A DNA stretch of 27,141 bases from JANNMJ01 sp031397815 (GTDB taxonomy: Bacteria; Bacteroidota; Bacteroidia; Cytophagales; Hymenobacteraceae), in the NCBI GenBank assembly GCA_031397815.1, contig JANNMJ010000021.1:1-27141 (forward strand). Direction: 5' to 3'. Both the position numbers and the translations under genes were made by a program. Numbering within the stretch: the first letter of the stretch is position 1; each line of letters opens with the position of its first letter. Below the pieces are notes generated by a model. The model had not been told where the DNA came from, searched no databases, and was given only the letters and a program-made list of their open reading frames with translations. Positions 8,614-16,552 of this stretch are shown here, piece after piece.

Positions 8614-8646
8614 AAAAAAGGAGTAAGCCGCACGGCCTACTCCTTC
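8614..8646 (-). terminator. Rho-independent terminator overlapping the GH81 stop codon
   Basis: Read on the minus strand, AAGGAGTA (8639-8646) pairs with TACTCCTT (8619-8626), with an inner GCCG/CGGC extension, and six T residues follow. The left arm contains the TAG stop codon of the glucanase at 8637-8639, so the last codons are part of the terminator stem. Confidence 0.85.
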
Positions 8647-11600
8647 ACGAAACGACGGGTAACGGCACCCATATTCAGCGCTCCATTCGCGGTACGCACC
8701 GTCAGGAAATACACGCCTTTCGGCAGGGAAGCGATGTTGAGGCGGGTGCGGTTTGTCAGGCCGTCGTGCGCCTGGCGCAGCACCACCGACCCAATGAGGT
8801 TACTCACGGTGAGGTCGTGGGGCTGCCCGTCGGGTAGCTCGACGGTGAGCGCGGTTTGGGCGGGGTTCGGGTGAAGCTGCCACGACGCGCCGAGCGCCGA
8901 TGCGGCCGACAGGCCCGTTGGGATGCCGCACGCATCGCCCACGGTGTAGGTGTGCGGGGTGGCGCTGGAGTTGCGCTCGGTGAGCGTGGTCCCGACGCGG
9001 TAGGTGAAGTAGAACGTCAGGTTCTGCCCTACGGGGCGCGGCTGCGTCGCCACGAACGCCGGGCCGCTCGCGGTCATATTGTACCCCGTGAACCCGCCCG
9101 TCCCGGCCTGCACGTACAGGATGGCGAGGGTGCTCCCGGCGATGGGCGCGAGGGGAATGAACTTCCACGACACGACGCCGGAGGTCGTTGAGATTTCGTA
9201 GCTGTAATCGCCGCTCGCGACGGTATCGGTGCAGATGCCGTCGGTGATGCTCACCGAGACGGTGGTGGAGTTGCCGATGGTGCCGGTGTTGTCGGTGGCT
9301 TGCGCGAGGAGCGTGTGCAGGCCGATGGCGCCGCCGGTCCACGTCCAGCTATACGGCGCGGTGGTATCGGTGCCGAGGAGGGTGGCGCCGTCGTAAAACG
9401 CTACCTGCGCGACGGTGCCGTCTGGGTCGGAGGCGGTGGCTTCGAGCTGAATCGTGGCGGGCGCCGTGTAAATGGCGCCGCTCACGGGGGCAGTCAGGCT
9501 GACCGTCGGGAGGGCGCTCCCGCTTGAATTGAGCGTGTGCGTGCTGTAGAACGAGTTCGCGGGGACGGTAATCGTCCCCAAAACCGTGGCGCCCCGGTAC
9601 ACATCATAGGTCTTCGGCGTGGTGGTGGGGTTGAAGGCGCAGTACGTGAACTGGTTCAGCGCCGCGTTGAAGAACACGCCGCTGTTGGTGGCGCCGATGT
9701 GGTAATCGAAGCGCCGCCGCCCGAGGGTGCGGTTCGAGTGGATGGTGTAATGCGTAAGGCCCGCCAAACCGGGGTCGGTGCCGAGGGCGGATTGAGTGGC
9801 GACGGCCAGCTCGGGGTTGAAAATCGAGAGGTACTGGAGAGCGGCGTTGTCCCATTCTTCGCCCCAAGTGCCTAAATCGCCCTGCCCTACCGACTGCGAC
9901 CGCGCGCGCAGGAAATCAAACTCGGTCTGGGCGGCGGCGAACTTGTCGTTTTGCACCAAGTAATAAGACGACGGCAGCACCGGCAAATACTGAATGCCGT
10001 GGATGAAGCTCGGCTGCGACCCGAAGAAGGTCTGATACTCCAGGTTGTTACCGCCGAGGATGCCCACAATTTTCCCGGCAGCGCCGTAGAAAGTCGGGAA
10101 GTTGACGTCGTCGCGGTCGAACCAATACTCGTTCGTTGCGGCGGCTTCCGTGACGTAGCCGAAGACCCCGGCGTCGGTCATCGCTTGGTCGCCGGTGGCG
10201 AGGCCGAGCTGGATGATGCCGGTCCACGCCATCATCGCTTCCGAAGTCGATTCCTGATTATTGCCGATGGGCGGGTTCATTCCGTAGCCGCCGTTCGCCC
10301 AAGAGTGGCCTTCCCACGGGTCGAAAGTGCGGAAGACGGGGAAGCGGGCGTCGGCGCGGTCCCAGTTGGCGTATTCCTTCGCCACGAGTTTCGCCATCTC
10401 GCCGTATTGCGCGATGAAGCTCGGCTCGTAGAGGCCCAGCACCCCGGCGGCGTAGACGTGGTAGCCGTAATGGAAGTGGTGGTCGTTGAACTCTTCGGAA
10501 CCGAAACCGGGGTCGAAACCCATCAGCGCCTTGAAGTTCGGGAGGGCCGCGAAGTAGGTATGCGGCTCGCCGGGCGTGTAGGTGAGCCAGTTGGCGAGGG
10601 CGGTGCGGAGCTTCGTTTTCAGCACGCCCGCGTTGGCATTGCCGAGCACCGACGCATTCGCCGCGAACCGCGCAAACTGCGTCAAGGACTTACCGCCGCC
10701 GTACGTGTTGGCATCGCCGAGCCACGGCATCGTGCGGGTGAACGCATCGATATAACCGCCCTGCTGCGCCGCATCGTAGGGGTGCGGCTGCCCCGGCAGC
10801 ACCTCAGGCGCGGGCAGGTTGCTGAGAGCGCCGTGGTACTGGTAGGTGATCTGAAAGTCGTTACCCGTCGCACACCGAATCTGCCCGCGCGCCGACAGGT
10901 ATTGAATCGGCGTGGGGGTGAAATTGAGGGTCGTGTACTTGAACTGATGCGGCAAAAACCCTTGCAGCGTAGCCGTGGACGTGCCTTGCAGCGGCTGCGT
11001 ATCCAAGTGCCACGTGGTGGCGAGGGTGGCCTGCTGCTCGTCGTAATCCCAGCTCACGGTGGAGCCGCGCGGCACGGCGTAGGCGTATTGCTCGAAAGTG
11101 GCGAGGTCGGCGCGGGCGGGCATCGCGGCCACCACCAAGTAGCGGTCGGCGCCGCTGAACGCGGCCGTCACGACGCCGTTCGCGAGGGTAAACGACGTGT
11201 TTTGAGGCGCGAAAACGCCGTAATTCCGCCCCTGCCACTGAAAGCCGTAGCTGCTCCCCGTGAACGGAAACGATTGCGAAGCACCCGCAACGGAAAAGTA
11301 GTTGGCGGTTGCGTCGGTGGTCACCTGCCCGCTGGCGATGCCGGTGTATTCGAGCCACGTGAACGGCAGGCCGTGGCCGATGGTCACGTCGACGTACTCG
11401 GTCGGGCTTTCCTGTAGGCGAAACGCGACGGTCCAGTCGCCCCACCTTTTGACTTTTTCAGTATTCGGGGCGAAGCCGAACCCGCCTACCCGCACCGGGT
11501 CGGGGGAAACCATCTGCTGATTCTGGTCGGCTCCGCCGGACCAAGCGGTCGCGAAATGCACGCCCAACCCGTACGGCTCGACGGTAAAATCCAGCGGGTG

Positions 11601-11927
11601 CGCCCAGAGGTGGTACTTGCTCGGGCCGTACATATCCTTCAGGATGAGCGGCGTCCACCAATCGTTCGTCGGGACGGCGGCGGTTACGCCGGGCAGCACG
11701 TAGAGCGGCCGCGAGTCGGTGGTGACGTTTTCAGCAGCCGGAATGGCCGAGGCATAGCTCCCTCCGCCTACCGCCACGGGCGTTTGGCCCTGCGCCGTCG
11801 ACCCATTAACGAGCAGCAGCAGGGCACCCAACAAGCCACCCACCAGCGCGCGACTACTCACGCCGGTCGGCCTACTTGCGGATGTGCGAAACGAAAACCG
11901 TGGATGAGGTAAAGGCGGAAGGAGCAT
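8637..11927 (-). CDS. Endo-beta-1,3-glucanase, glycoside hydrolase family 81, T9SS-secreted
   Basis: GH81 enzymes hydrolyse beta-1,3-glucan (laminarin, fungal cell wall glucan, curdlan) with inversion. The product is 1096 residues from the ATG at 11927; the open frame extends 24 codons further only to a TTG. A hydrophobic signal segment ends near STAQGQ. The catalytic region spans about residues 50-740: NDWWTPLILKDMYG near the start, EFNDHHFHYGYHVYAAG with the probable acid Asp, and NNQESTSEAMMAW with the probable base Glu. A bacterial Ig-like domain follows (SDPDGTVAQVAFYDGATLLG), then a beta-rich module of about 105 residues (ASGDYSYEIS to VGDACG) that may be a beta-1,3-glucan-binding CBM, possibly CBM56; I am unsure of that family. 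The T9SS sorting domain starts at HPNPAQT. The likely role is extracellular degradation of beta-1,3-glucan. Confidence 0.92.
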   Translation of the reverse strand: MLLPPLPHPRFSFRTSASRPTGVSSRALVGGLLGALLLLVNGSTAQGQTPVAVGGGSYASAIPAAENVTTDSRPLYVLPGVTAAVPTNDWWTPLILKDMYGPSKYHLWAHPLDFTVEPYGLGVHFATAWSGGADQNQQMVSPDPVRVGGFGFAPNTEKVKRWGDWTVAFRLQESPTEYVDVTIGHGLPFTWLEYTGIASGQVTTDATANYFSVAGASQSFPFTGSSYGFQWQGRNYGVFAPQNTSFTLANGVVTAAFSGADRYLVVAAMPARADLATFEQYAYAVPRGSTVSWDYDEQQATLATTWHLDTQPLQGTSTATLQGFLPHQFKYTTLNFTPTPIQYLSARGQIRCATGNDFQITYQYHGALSNLPAPEVLPGQPHPYDAAQQGGYIDAFTRTMPWLGDANTYGGGKSLTQFARFAANASVLGNANAGVLKTKLRTALANWLTYTPGEPHTYFAALPNFKALMGFDPGFGSEEFNDHHFHYGYHVYAAGVLGLYEPSFIAQYGEMAKLVAKEYANWDRADARFPVFRTFDPWEGHSWANGGYGMNPPIGNNQESTSEAMMAWTGIIQLGLATGDQAMTDAGVFGYVTEAAATNEYWFDRDDVNFPTFYGAAGKIVGILGGNNLEYQTFFGSQPSFIHGIQYLPVLPSSYYLVQNDKFAAAQTEFDFLRARSQSVGQGDLGTWGEEWDNAALQYLSIFNPELAVATQSALGTDPGLAGLTHYTIHSNRTLGRRRFDYHIGATNSGVFFNAALNQFTYCAFNPTTTPKTYDVYRGATVLGTITVPANSFYSTHTLNSSGSALPTVSLTAPVSGAIYTAPATIQLEATASDPDGTVAQVAFYDGATLLGTDTTAPYSWTWTGGAIGLHTLLAQATDNTGTIGNSTTVSVSITDGICTDTVASGDYSYEISTTSGVVSWKFIPLAPIAGSTLAILYVQAGTGGFTGYNMTASGPAFVATQPRPVGQNLTFYFTYRVGTTLTERNSSATPHTYTVGDACGIPTGLSAASALGASWQLHPNPAQTALTVELPDGQPHDLTVSNLIGSVVLRQAHDGLTNRTRLNIASLPKGVYFLTVRTANGALNMGAVTRRFVKE

Positions 11928-11951
11928 TTGAACCAAGGCCAGTGAGGCTGA

Positions 11952-11969
11952 CCGTGTAGTACTACACGG
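11952..11969. promoter_or_regulatory. Perfect 18-bp palindrome in the GH81 5' leader
   Basis: CCGTGTAGTACTACACGG is perfectly self-complementary with no spacer and ends 24 bp before the ATG of the glucanase gene. A weak -7-like AAACTTTG lies upstream on the minus strand at 11997-12004, which would place the palindrome in the early transcribed leader. A dimeric regulator binding site that controls the glucanase is an inference; no regulator gene is in the window. Confidence 0.5.
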
Positions 11970-12171
11970 CAACCGCCTGTCACCCTGACTCAGCAGCAAA
12001 GTTTTTTTGCGGAATTATCCTATGGCTCAGCGAGGTGCGGCCACGGTCTGTAAAACGCCGGTTTTCCGGTGCGAATCGACCTTAATAGGCGATAGAATCA
12101 GCCGAGCAGTGGCGAATCAGAAGGAGACGGCTGAGGTAAAGAAAGGCCGTTTCCAGCTTGGGAACGCTACC

Positions 12172-12402
12172 GGAATCAAAAAGAACATTACCGGAAGCGA
12201 GAAGAACGCTACTGGAACGAAGAAGAACGCTACTGGAATCGAAAAGAACGATGTTGGAAGCGAGAAGAACGCTACTGGAGTCGAAAAGACCGCTACTGGA
12301 AGCGGGAAGACCGCTACCGGAGTCAAGAAGAACGTTGTTGGAAGCGAGAAGAACGCCATCGGAATCAACAAGAACGAAGTCGGAATCAAGAAGAACGGGG
12401 TC
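12172..12402. repeat. 21-bp minisatellite, 11 units
   Basis: Eleven consecutive 21-bp units begin with GGA and follow GGAatCaAnAAGAaCGctact, with a degenerate unit before them at 12151-12171. Units diverge by a few bases but keep the period exactly. Because 21 is a multiple of three and the unit lacks stops, several frames on both strands stay open across the array (on the plus strand heptads of the type GSEKNAT). I treat it as non-coding tandem repeat DNA in the 925-bp gap between the glucanase gene and the MiaE-like gene. Confidence 0.85.
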
Positions 12403-12427
12403 GGATGGCGTTGTGCGTACGCCGGGT

Positions 12428-12575
12428 AGCCCGGGGTAGTCGGCGCGGAGCGCCGCCAACCCCGGGCTGTGGAAAAGAACCCCGTTGGGGTTCGCATCAC
12501 GCAATCAATCGGGGAACCCCAACGGGGTTCTTCTCCAAAGCCCGGGGTTGATTTCGCAGAAATCTACCCCGGGCT
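12428..12575. repeat. Three-hairpin palindromic intergenic element, copy B
   Basis: The layout matches the element at 1-147. Hairpin 1 pairs 12428-12437 with 12459-12468 (AGCCCGGGGT) and contains an inner CGGCGC-GGA-GCGCCG stem. Inverted repeat 2 pairs 12475-12493 with 12514-12532 (19 bp, perfect), and each arm is itself foldable as GAACCCC-GTT-GGGGTTC. Hairpin 3 pairs 12539-12555 with 12559-12575 and has the same arms and the same T-T mismatch as copy A, but a different loop (GCA). Stems are kept while loops and inner sequence differ, which suggests that structure matters. Confidence 0.8.
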
Positions 12576-12621
12576 ACGCGGGCTATGCTACGCGGGCCGG
12601 GCTACGCGGGCCGGGCTACGC
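12571..12621. repeat. Short GC-rich tandem repeat (GGGCTACGCGGGCC)
   Basis: About four copies of a 13-15-bp unit with core GCTACGCGGG run directly out of the last hairpin of the palindromic element: 12571-12583, 12584-12598, 12599-12612 and a partial copy at 12613-12621. The first GGGCT is shared with the hairpin arm, so the tandem seems to have grown from the edge of the element. Confidence 0.7.
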
Positions 12622-12648
12622 AGGTCCCGCCATCCCAATCGGCGCAAT

Positions 12649-12738
12649 CCTACGTATCCGGCACCGTCCCGGTGCCGGTGGATGGAGGGCCGATTGGATT
12701 CAGCAGTTCCGGCACCGAGACGGTGCCGGTTACGTAGG
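12649..12738. repeat. Two-hairpin element closed by an outer stem
   Basis: CCTACGTA (12649-12656) is complementary to TACGTAGG (12731-12738). Inside lie two hairpins with identical arms, CCGGCACCG / CGGTGCCGG: 12658-12666 with 12670-12678 (loop TCC) and 12709-12717 with 12721-12729 (loop AGA), separated by 30 bp. The whole can fold as a three-way junction. It lies about 110 bp beyond the stop codon of the MiaE-like gene and differs in sequence from the other palindromic elements. Confidence 0.7.
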
Positions 12739-12851
12739 TTAGCAGGTTAAGAGACCTGCGAATAGCCGACACGGGGCCAGAGCCCCGCGTCCATTTTCGA
12801 TTACGGTTTCTACTCCCACCCTCTACAATCCCCTTTCATTCCCCAAAAAAC

Positions 12852-13448
12852 TCAATGCATCCGGTCGGCGCGGACGGGGAGGTTGGTGATGATGTCGCCT
12901 TCGATTTGAAGCAGCTCCTGAAGGCGGGCATCCACGGTGGCGGGGTCGGCGTAGCGCTTGGCGAGGTCGACGTAAATCACGAAGTGCCCCGCTTCGGAAG
13001 CCATCAGCTCGTAGTAAAAATCAGCGAGCGCGCGGTCCGGCACTTGCTGCCAGAGAAGCTTGAAGCGCTCGCAGGAGCGCGCCTCGATGAGGGCGCTCAC
13101 GAGGAGCGTGTCCATGAGCTGAATGTACCCGTCGCCGCCCTTGCGGATGTGGGTCATCAGCGCCACCACGTACTCATCCTTGCGTGGCTTGCCGAGCGCG
13201 AAACCGCGCTTTTCCAGCTCGTGCAGCACCCGCGCAAAGTGTTCCCACTCCTCGCGGACCAGCTCGGTGAGGGCGGCCACTAGGGCGGTTTTCTCCGGAT
13301 GCTTCACGATGAGCGAGATGCCCGTGGAAGCGGCTTTCTGCTCGCACCACGCGTGATCGACGAGGATTTCCTCGATGGCCATCGTGGCGATATCCGCCCA
13401 GCGAGGGTCAGAGTTGAGGTGAAGCTTGAGGATGGTTTTTTCTTTCAT
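12852..13448 (-). CDS. miaE: tRNA-(ms2io6A)-hydroxylase-like diiron protein (MiaE family)
   Basis: MiaE hydroxylates the isopentenyl group of 2-methylthio-N6-isopentenyladenosine at tRNA position 37 with a non-haem diiron centre. The 198-residue product has the usual length and all-helical character of the family. Candidate iron ligands are Glu36 (WCEQKA), the E-x-x-H pair at 67-70 (EEWEHF), Glu122 (EARSCERF) and the E-x-x-H pair at 152-155 (SEAGHF). The ATG at 13448 fits a -7-like GACCTTTG at 13481-13488. It is separated from the upstream desaturase by a terminator, so it is probably transcribed alone. The broader ferritin-like superfamily is certain; the exact substrate is inferred from similarity. 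Confidence 0.87.
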   Translation of the reverse strand: MKEKTILKLHLNSDPRWADIATMAIEEILVDHAWCEQKAASTGISLIVKHPEKTALVAALTELVREEWEHFARVLHELEKRGFALGKPRKDEYVVALMTHIRKGGDGYIQLMDTLLVSALIEARSCERFKLLWQQVPDRALADFYYELMASEAGHFVIYVDLAKRYADPATVDARLQELLQIEGDIITNLPVRADRMH

Positions 13449-13480
13449 CGACTATCGTTGAACGAGCGCGAGGGGCCGCA

Positions 13481-13488
13481 CAAAGGTC
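13481..13488 (-). promoter_or_regulatory. Putative -7 element for the MiaE-like gene
   Basis: Read on the minus strand this is GACCTTTG, seven of eight positions matching the Bacteroidota -7 consensus TAnnTTTG. It would start transcription about 27 bp before the ATG and lies just after the terminator of the upstream gene. I see no clear -33 TTTG. Confidence 0.4.
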
Positions 13489-13501
13489 GGGGCGAATACG
13501 A

Positions 13502-13541
13502 GAAACGCCCGCCCGGAGCAGCGGCTCCGAGCGGGCGTTTC
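13502..13541 (-). terminator. Terminator between the desaturase and MiaE-like genes
   Basis: GAAACGCCCGC (13502-13512) pairs with GCGGGCGTTTC (13531-13541), then after one mismatch CGGAGC pairs with GCTCCG. On the minus strand it is followed by TTTCTCGTATT. It lies 40 bp beyond the desaturase stop codon. Confidence 0.8.
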
Positions 13542-13580
13542 AGCAGGGTTTATATCCTTAAAATCGACGGTCTCGCGCGA

Positions 13581-14567
13581 TTAGTCAATCCACTTGAACC
13601 GGTACTCCAGCGACGGCGGCCCCATCCGGTCGGCGACGCGGCGGAGGCGGGCGGGCAGCGCGAGGACGTAATCACGGGCGCGCTCGGCGGTTTCGTTCAG
13701 GCCGGTCACCGATTCGATGTTCCAGTCTTTGAGGAGCGAGTCGAGGATGTCGGTGTAATCGTGGCTGGTGTAGACGCCGAGACGCTGCGCGGCGTCGGTG
13801 AAATGGCCGAAGGTTTTGCCCAGATCCACGCCCAGCTCGCGCATATAGTGCGCCGGCATCACGATCTTCTTCCGCATCATATCCTCGAAAGCGATCATCA
13901 TTTCCGAAGGATCAATCTCGAAAATCTTGCTCACGAACGTCTTGTAGACGCGGGCGTGGCGGGTTTCGTCGCCGGCAATCATCCCGCACATCTTCGAGAG
14001 CATATCGTCGCCGGCTTTCCGCGCCAGCACCCCCACGCGGCGGTGGCTGATGTTGGTCGCCATCTCCTGAAACGACGTGTAGATGAACGACCGGTACGGG
14101 TCGTTGGCGGTCTGAAGGTCGAACCCGTCGGCAATCAGGTATTGCGTGCTGACTTCGAACTGGCGCATATTCACGCGCCCCGTCAGGTAGAGATACCGGT
14201 TGAGGGCGTCGCCGTGACGGTTTTCTTCGGCCGTCCAGCCGCGCACCCAGCGCATCCAGCCGCCCGAAGCGGCCTTGGAAATGTCTTTGAGCGCCATAAA
14301 CCACGTTTCGTAGTTCGGCAGCGCTTCCTCGGTAATCGTATCGCCGATGAGGACGGCCAACAGGTCGTAGCTCAGCTCCCGGGCACGGGCACGAAGCTCG
14401 CGCACTTCTTCGAAAAAGGTCTCCGGACGCGAATCCGGGAGCAGATCGGCCGGCTGCCAGTTCTCCTCAATTGGCTTGAGAAACGTGGAGAGATTGTCGG
14501 AAACGAACGTCTCCATGGAGCGCAGCACTTCTGAGCGCGTGAGGGCAAGGGAGGCAGAGAGAGGCAT
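13581..14567 (-). CDS. Acyl-[acyl-carrier-protein] desaturase (soluble diiron)
   Basis: This enzyme introduces a cis double bond into acyl chains bound to ACP, using a soluble diiron centre, O2 and ferredoxin, and so adjusts membrane fluidity. The 328-residue product carries the two diagnostic diiron motifs, E-E-N-R-H at 114-118 and D-E-T-R-H at 200-204, plus the extra ligands Glu87 (YETWF) and Glu168 (FQEMATNISHR). Length and motif spacing match the plant and actinobacterial FAB2/DesA family. The ATG at 14567 is the first in frame and no alternative is needed. Position of the double bond cannot be read from the sequence. It is followed by a strong terminator. Confidence 0.94.
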   Translation of the reverse strand: MPLSASLALTRSEVLRSMETFVSDNLSTFLKPIEENWQPADLLPDSRPETFFEEVRELRARARELSYDLLAVLIGDTITEEALPNYETWFMALKDISKAASGGWMRWVRGWTAEENRHGDALNRYLYLTGRVNMRQFEVSTQYLIADGFDLQTANDPYRSFIYTSFQEMATNISHRRVGVLARKAGDDMLSKMCGMIAGDETRHARVYKTFVSKIFEIDPSEMMIAFEDMMRKKIVMPAHYMRELGVDLGKTFGHFTDAAQRLGVYTSHDYTDILDSLLKDWNIESVTGLNETAERARDYVLALPARLRRVADRMGPPSLEYRFKWID

Positions 14568-14668
14568 CAGTGAGCGACGACGTGTGAGGGAAAATCAACC
14601 GAGAGAACGAATAGCAATCCGAAGCTAAACAGACATCATACGGATTTGTCGGCAGAAAGATAAGGCCT

Positions 14669-16528
14669 CTATTGCGCGCTGGCCGCACTATCGGCCGGCG
14701 CGACGGGGGGTGAAATGGCTGGCGCGGCAGTAGGCACGGCATTCAGCAGCGTGCCGGGAATTGGTCCGACGGGCGTGGTTTGCCCCTTCGGAATGGCCAC
14801 CAGATACTGCGTGGTTTCGTCGCCGCCGGGCGTCGGGACGAACGGACGGAAGGGCACCAGCTGAATATCGGTACCGTGAACGGTGCGCAGGAGGTCATTC
14901 AAACGATCTTCAAAGCCAATTGGCGAAATCCAGAGCGTTTTCGGCCGACGGCTTAGCGTTTCGATGATCTTCTCGAACTGTTTCTGCCCCGTCAGGGCCA
15001 GCACATACTCGCGGTATTCCGGCGATAGCGTGTACCACCCGGTCAGCGGCAGCAGCTTGGTACTGCCGAACGCGTATTCCTCCCACGGCGAGAGGTAAGC
15101 GAGATACTCTTCCAGACCGGCCGTCACGAGGAGCTGCCCCTGGAATCGCCGCTGCAAGCTGACGAGAAACTGCTCATTCTCGCGCTGATGGTCGTGCATC
15201 GTCTGCATCCGGGTGCCGGAGCGGTAGATATGCCCGGTCAACGCGACCAAAATTGCTCCCCAGAGCCACAGTGGAAGCGTGGGCTTCTGAAAGCGCCGAT
15301 GGCGCAGAAAGAAGGTGATATTGATCAACAACAGCACGAACAAGCTCGGTGAGGCCAAGCGTGGCGGCAGCTTGAAAATCGCGGCGATGATCAGCAGCAG
15401 GCCCACTACCCATACCTGCGTCAGAATCAAGAGCCGGCGCCGCGTCCGCGACTTAAGCTTCGAGAAGCTGTAGGCAACGATAAGTAGGTTGAAGGAGAGC
15501 AGCAAAAAGTAGTCTTTGCTAATCCGCTTAATCGCCTCTGTCAGCTTACTGGGAGCACGTCCGGCGAGGAATTTCCCCCATTCGTACCCACCAGCACGGG
15601 CAAAAAACGGCTCGTTTACCGCCACCCGATCACCAAGCATGCCTTCGCGAATGGCGTCTTTGACAGCGTATGCGCGCGGGTCAGCGGCGCGGTCGACGGT
15701 ACGGAAGTAGTACAAGCCGTAGTCTTCATAAGACTCTAGGCGCTGCACTTGCCGTAGATACGCGATCTCATCGTCGGAGCGCGTCAGGACGTTGAGGGAG
15801 TAGAACAGGATGCCTACCAGCGCGAACGGCACAAGCGAGGTAACGAGGTTGCGGAAATCGACCCCAGTGCGTCCCGGCACGCGCAAAGCACCGGGCAGTG
15901 CCAGCGCCAGACCTAAAACAGCCGCCCCGGTGCTGATGCAAAGCGCCAACAGCAGCCCGATCCCGCAGATCAGCAGAATGCGGGTATGACGGCTGCCGGG
16001 CTCTTTACTGTCGAAAGCATACGTCAGAAACGATGCGCTCGCGAGTAACAGCGCCACCCGGCTGTAGTGGAAGGACAGCAGCGTATCCGCCAAGCCACCC
16101 AGGAACAGGAAAGTGACGAGAAAGGCGATTTGCTCGTTGGAGAAAATGCGCCGCCCAAGCTTGAAGACGAGCCTGAAAATCAGGACCAGCGTCAGGTAAA
16201 AGCAGAAAAACAGGAACAGCCCATACCACGGCACTTCGGGCAGCAGGCGGTAGCAAAACGCCAGTAAGTGACTGATTCCGTGGAAGGCGATATGCAGATT
16301 CCCGACGGGTTGCTCCGAAAACACGCCCCGCAGAATGAGCGTGAGCAGCATGTCGTCGGTCGTCTCGTAATAAGACCCCATCACGACGGTCATGAGGACG
16401 ATCAGTAGCGCCGGAAGGAGATAGCTGATGCCGCGGCGCCAATTGATTTCACGCTGCGGAGCGGCGAGTGCCCGGGCTGCTGCACGCGAAGAAGAACGCG
16501 AAGAATTGCCGTAGTAGGAATTTGACAC
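14669..16528 (-). CDS. Polytopic membrane protein of unknown function
   Basis: The product is 619 residues from the GTG at 16528. That start is chosen because a -7 element lies at 16553-16560, which excludes the upstream GTG at 16570. After a Ser/Ala/Arg-rich N-terminus come about 10-12 hydrophobic segments, from SYLLPALLIVLMTVVMG to LPLWLWGAILVALTGHIY. The first external loop contains ETTDD, which recalls the acidic pair in the first loop of GT-C glycosyltransferases, but no GT-C family is recognisable. A soluble domain of about 190 residues follows the last helix and ends in a Pro/Ala-rich tail. The glycosyltransferase gene just upstream suggests work on glycans or lipid-linked sugars, but that is only a neighbourhood argument. 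Confidence 0.75.
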   Translation of the reverse strand: MSNSYYGNSSRSSSRAAARALAAPQREINWRRGISYLLPALLIVLMTVVMGSYYETTDDMLLTLILRGVFSEQPVGNLHIAFHGISHLLAFCYRLLPEVPWYGLFLFFCFYLTLVLIFRLVFKLGRRIFSNEQIAFLVTFLFLGGLADTLLSFHYSRVALLLASASFLTYAFDSKEPGSRHTRILLICGIGLLLALCISTGAAVLGLALALPGALRVPGRTGVDFRNLVTSLVPFALVGILFYSLNVLTRSDDEIAYLRQVQRLESYEDYGLYYFRTVDRAADPRAYAVKDAIREGMLGDRVAVNEPFFARAGGYEWGKFLAGRAPSKLTEAIKRISKDYFLLLSFNLLIVAYSFSKLKSRTRRRLLILTQVWVVGLLLIIAAIFKLPPRLASPSLFVLLLINITFFLRHRRFQKPTLPLWLWGAILVALTGHIYRSGTRMQTMHDHQRENEQFLVSLQRRFQGQLLVTAGLEEYLAYLSPWEEYAFGSTKLLPLTGWYTLSPEYREYVLALTGQKQFEKIIETLSRRPKTLWISPIGFEDRLNDLLRTVHGTDIQLVPFRPFVPTPGGDETTQYLVAIPKGQTTPVGPIPGTLLNAVPTAAPAISPPVAPADSAASAQ

Positions 16529-16552
16529 GAAATAGGTTGTTCGTCGGTAGGG

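Noticed and set aside
12007..12429. Open frame of 140 codons with heptad repeats (GSEKNAT type) on the plus strand, and mirror frames on the minus strand
   Set aside because: All frames stay open only because the 21-bp unit has no stop codons. No start context, no -7 site, no domain outside the repeat; listed as a minisatellite.
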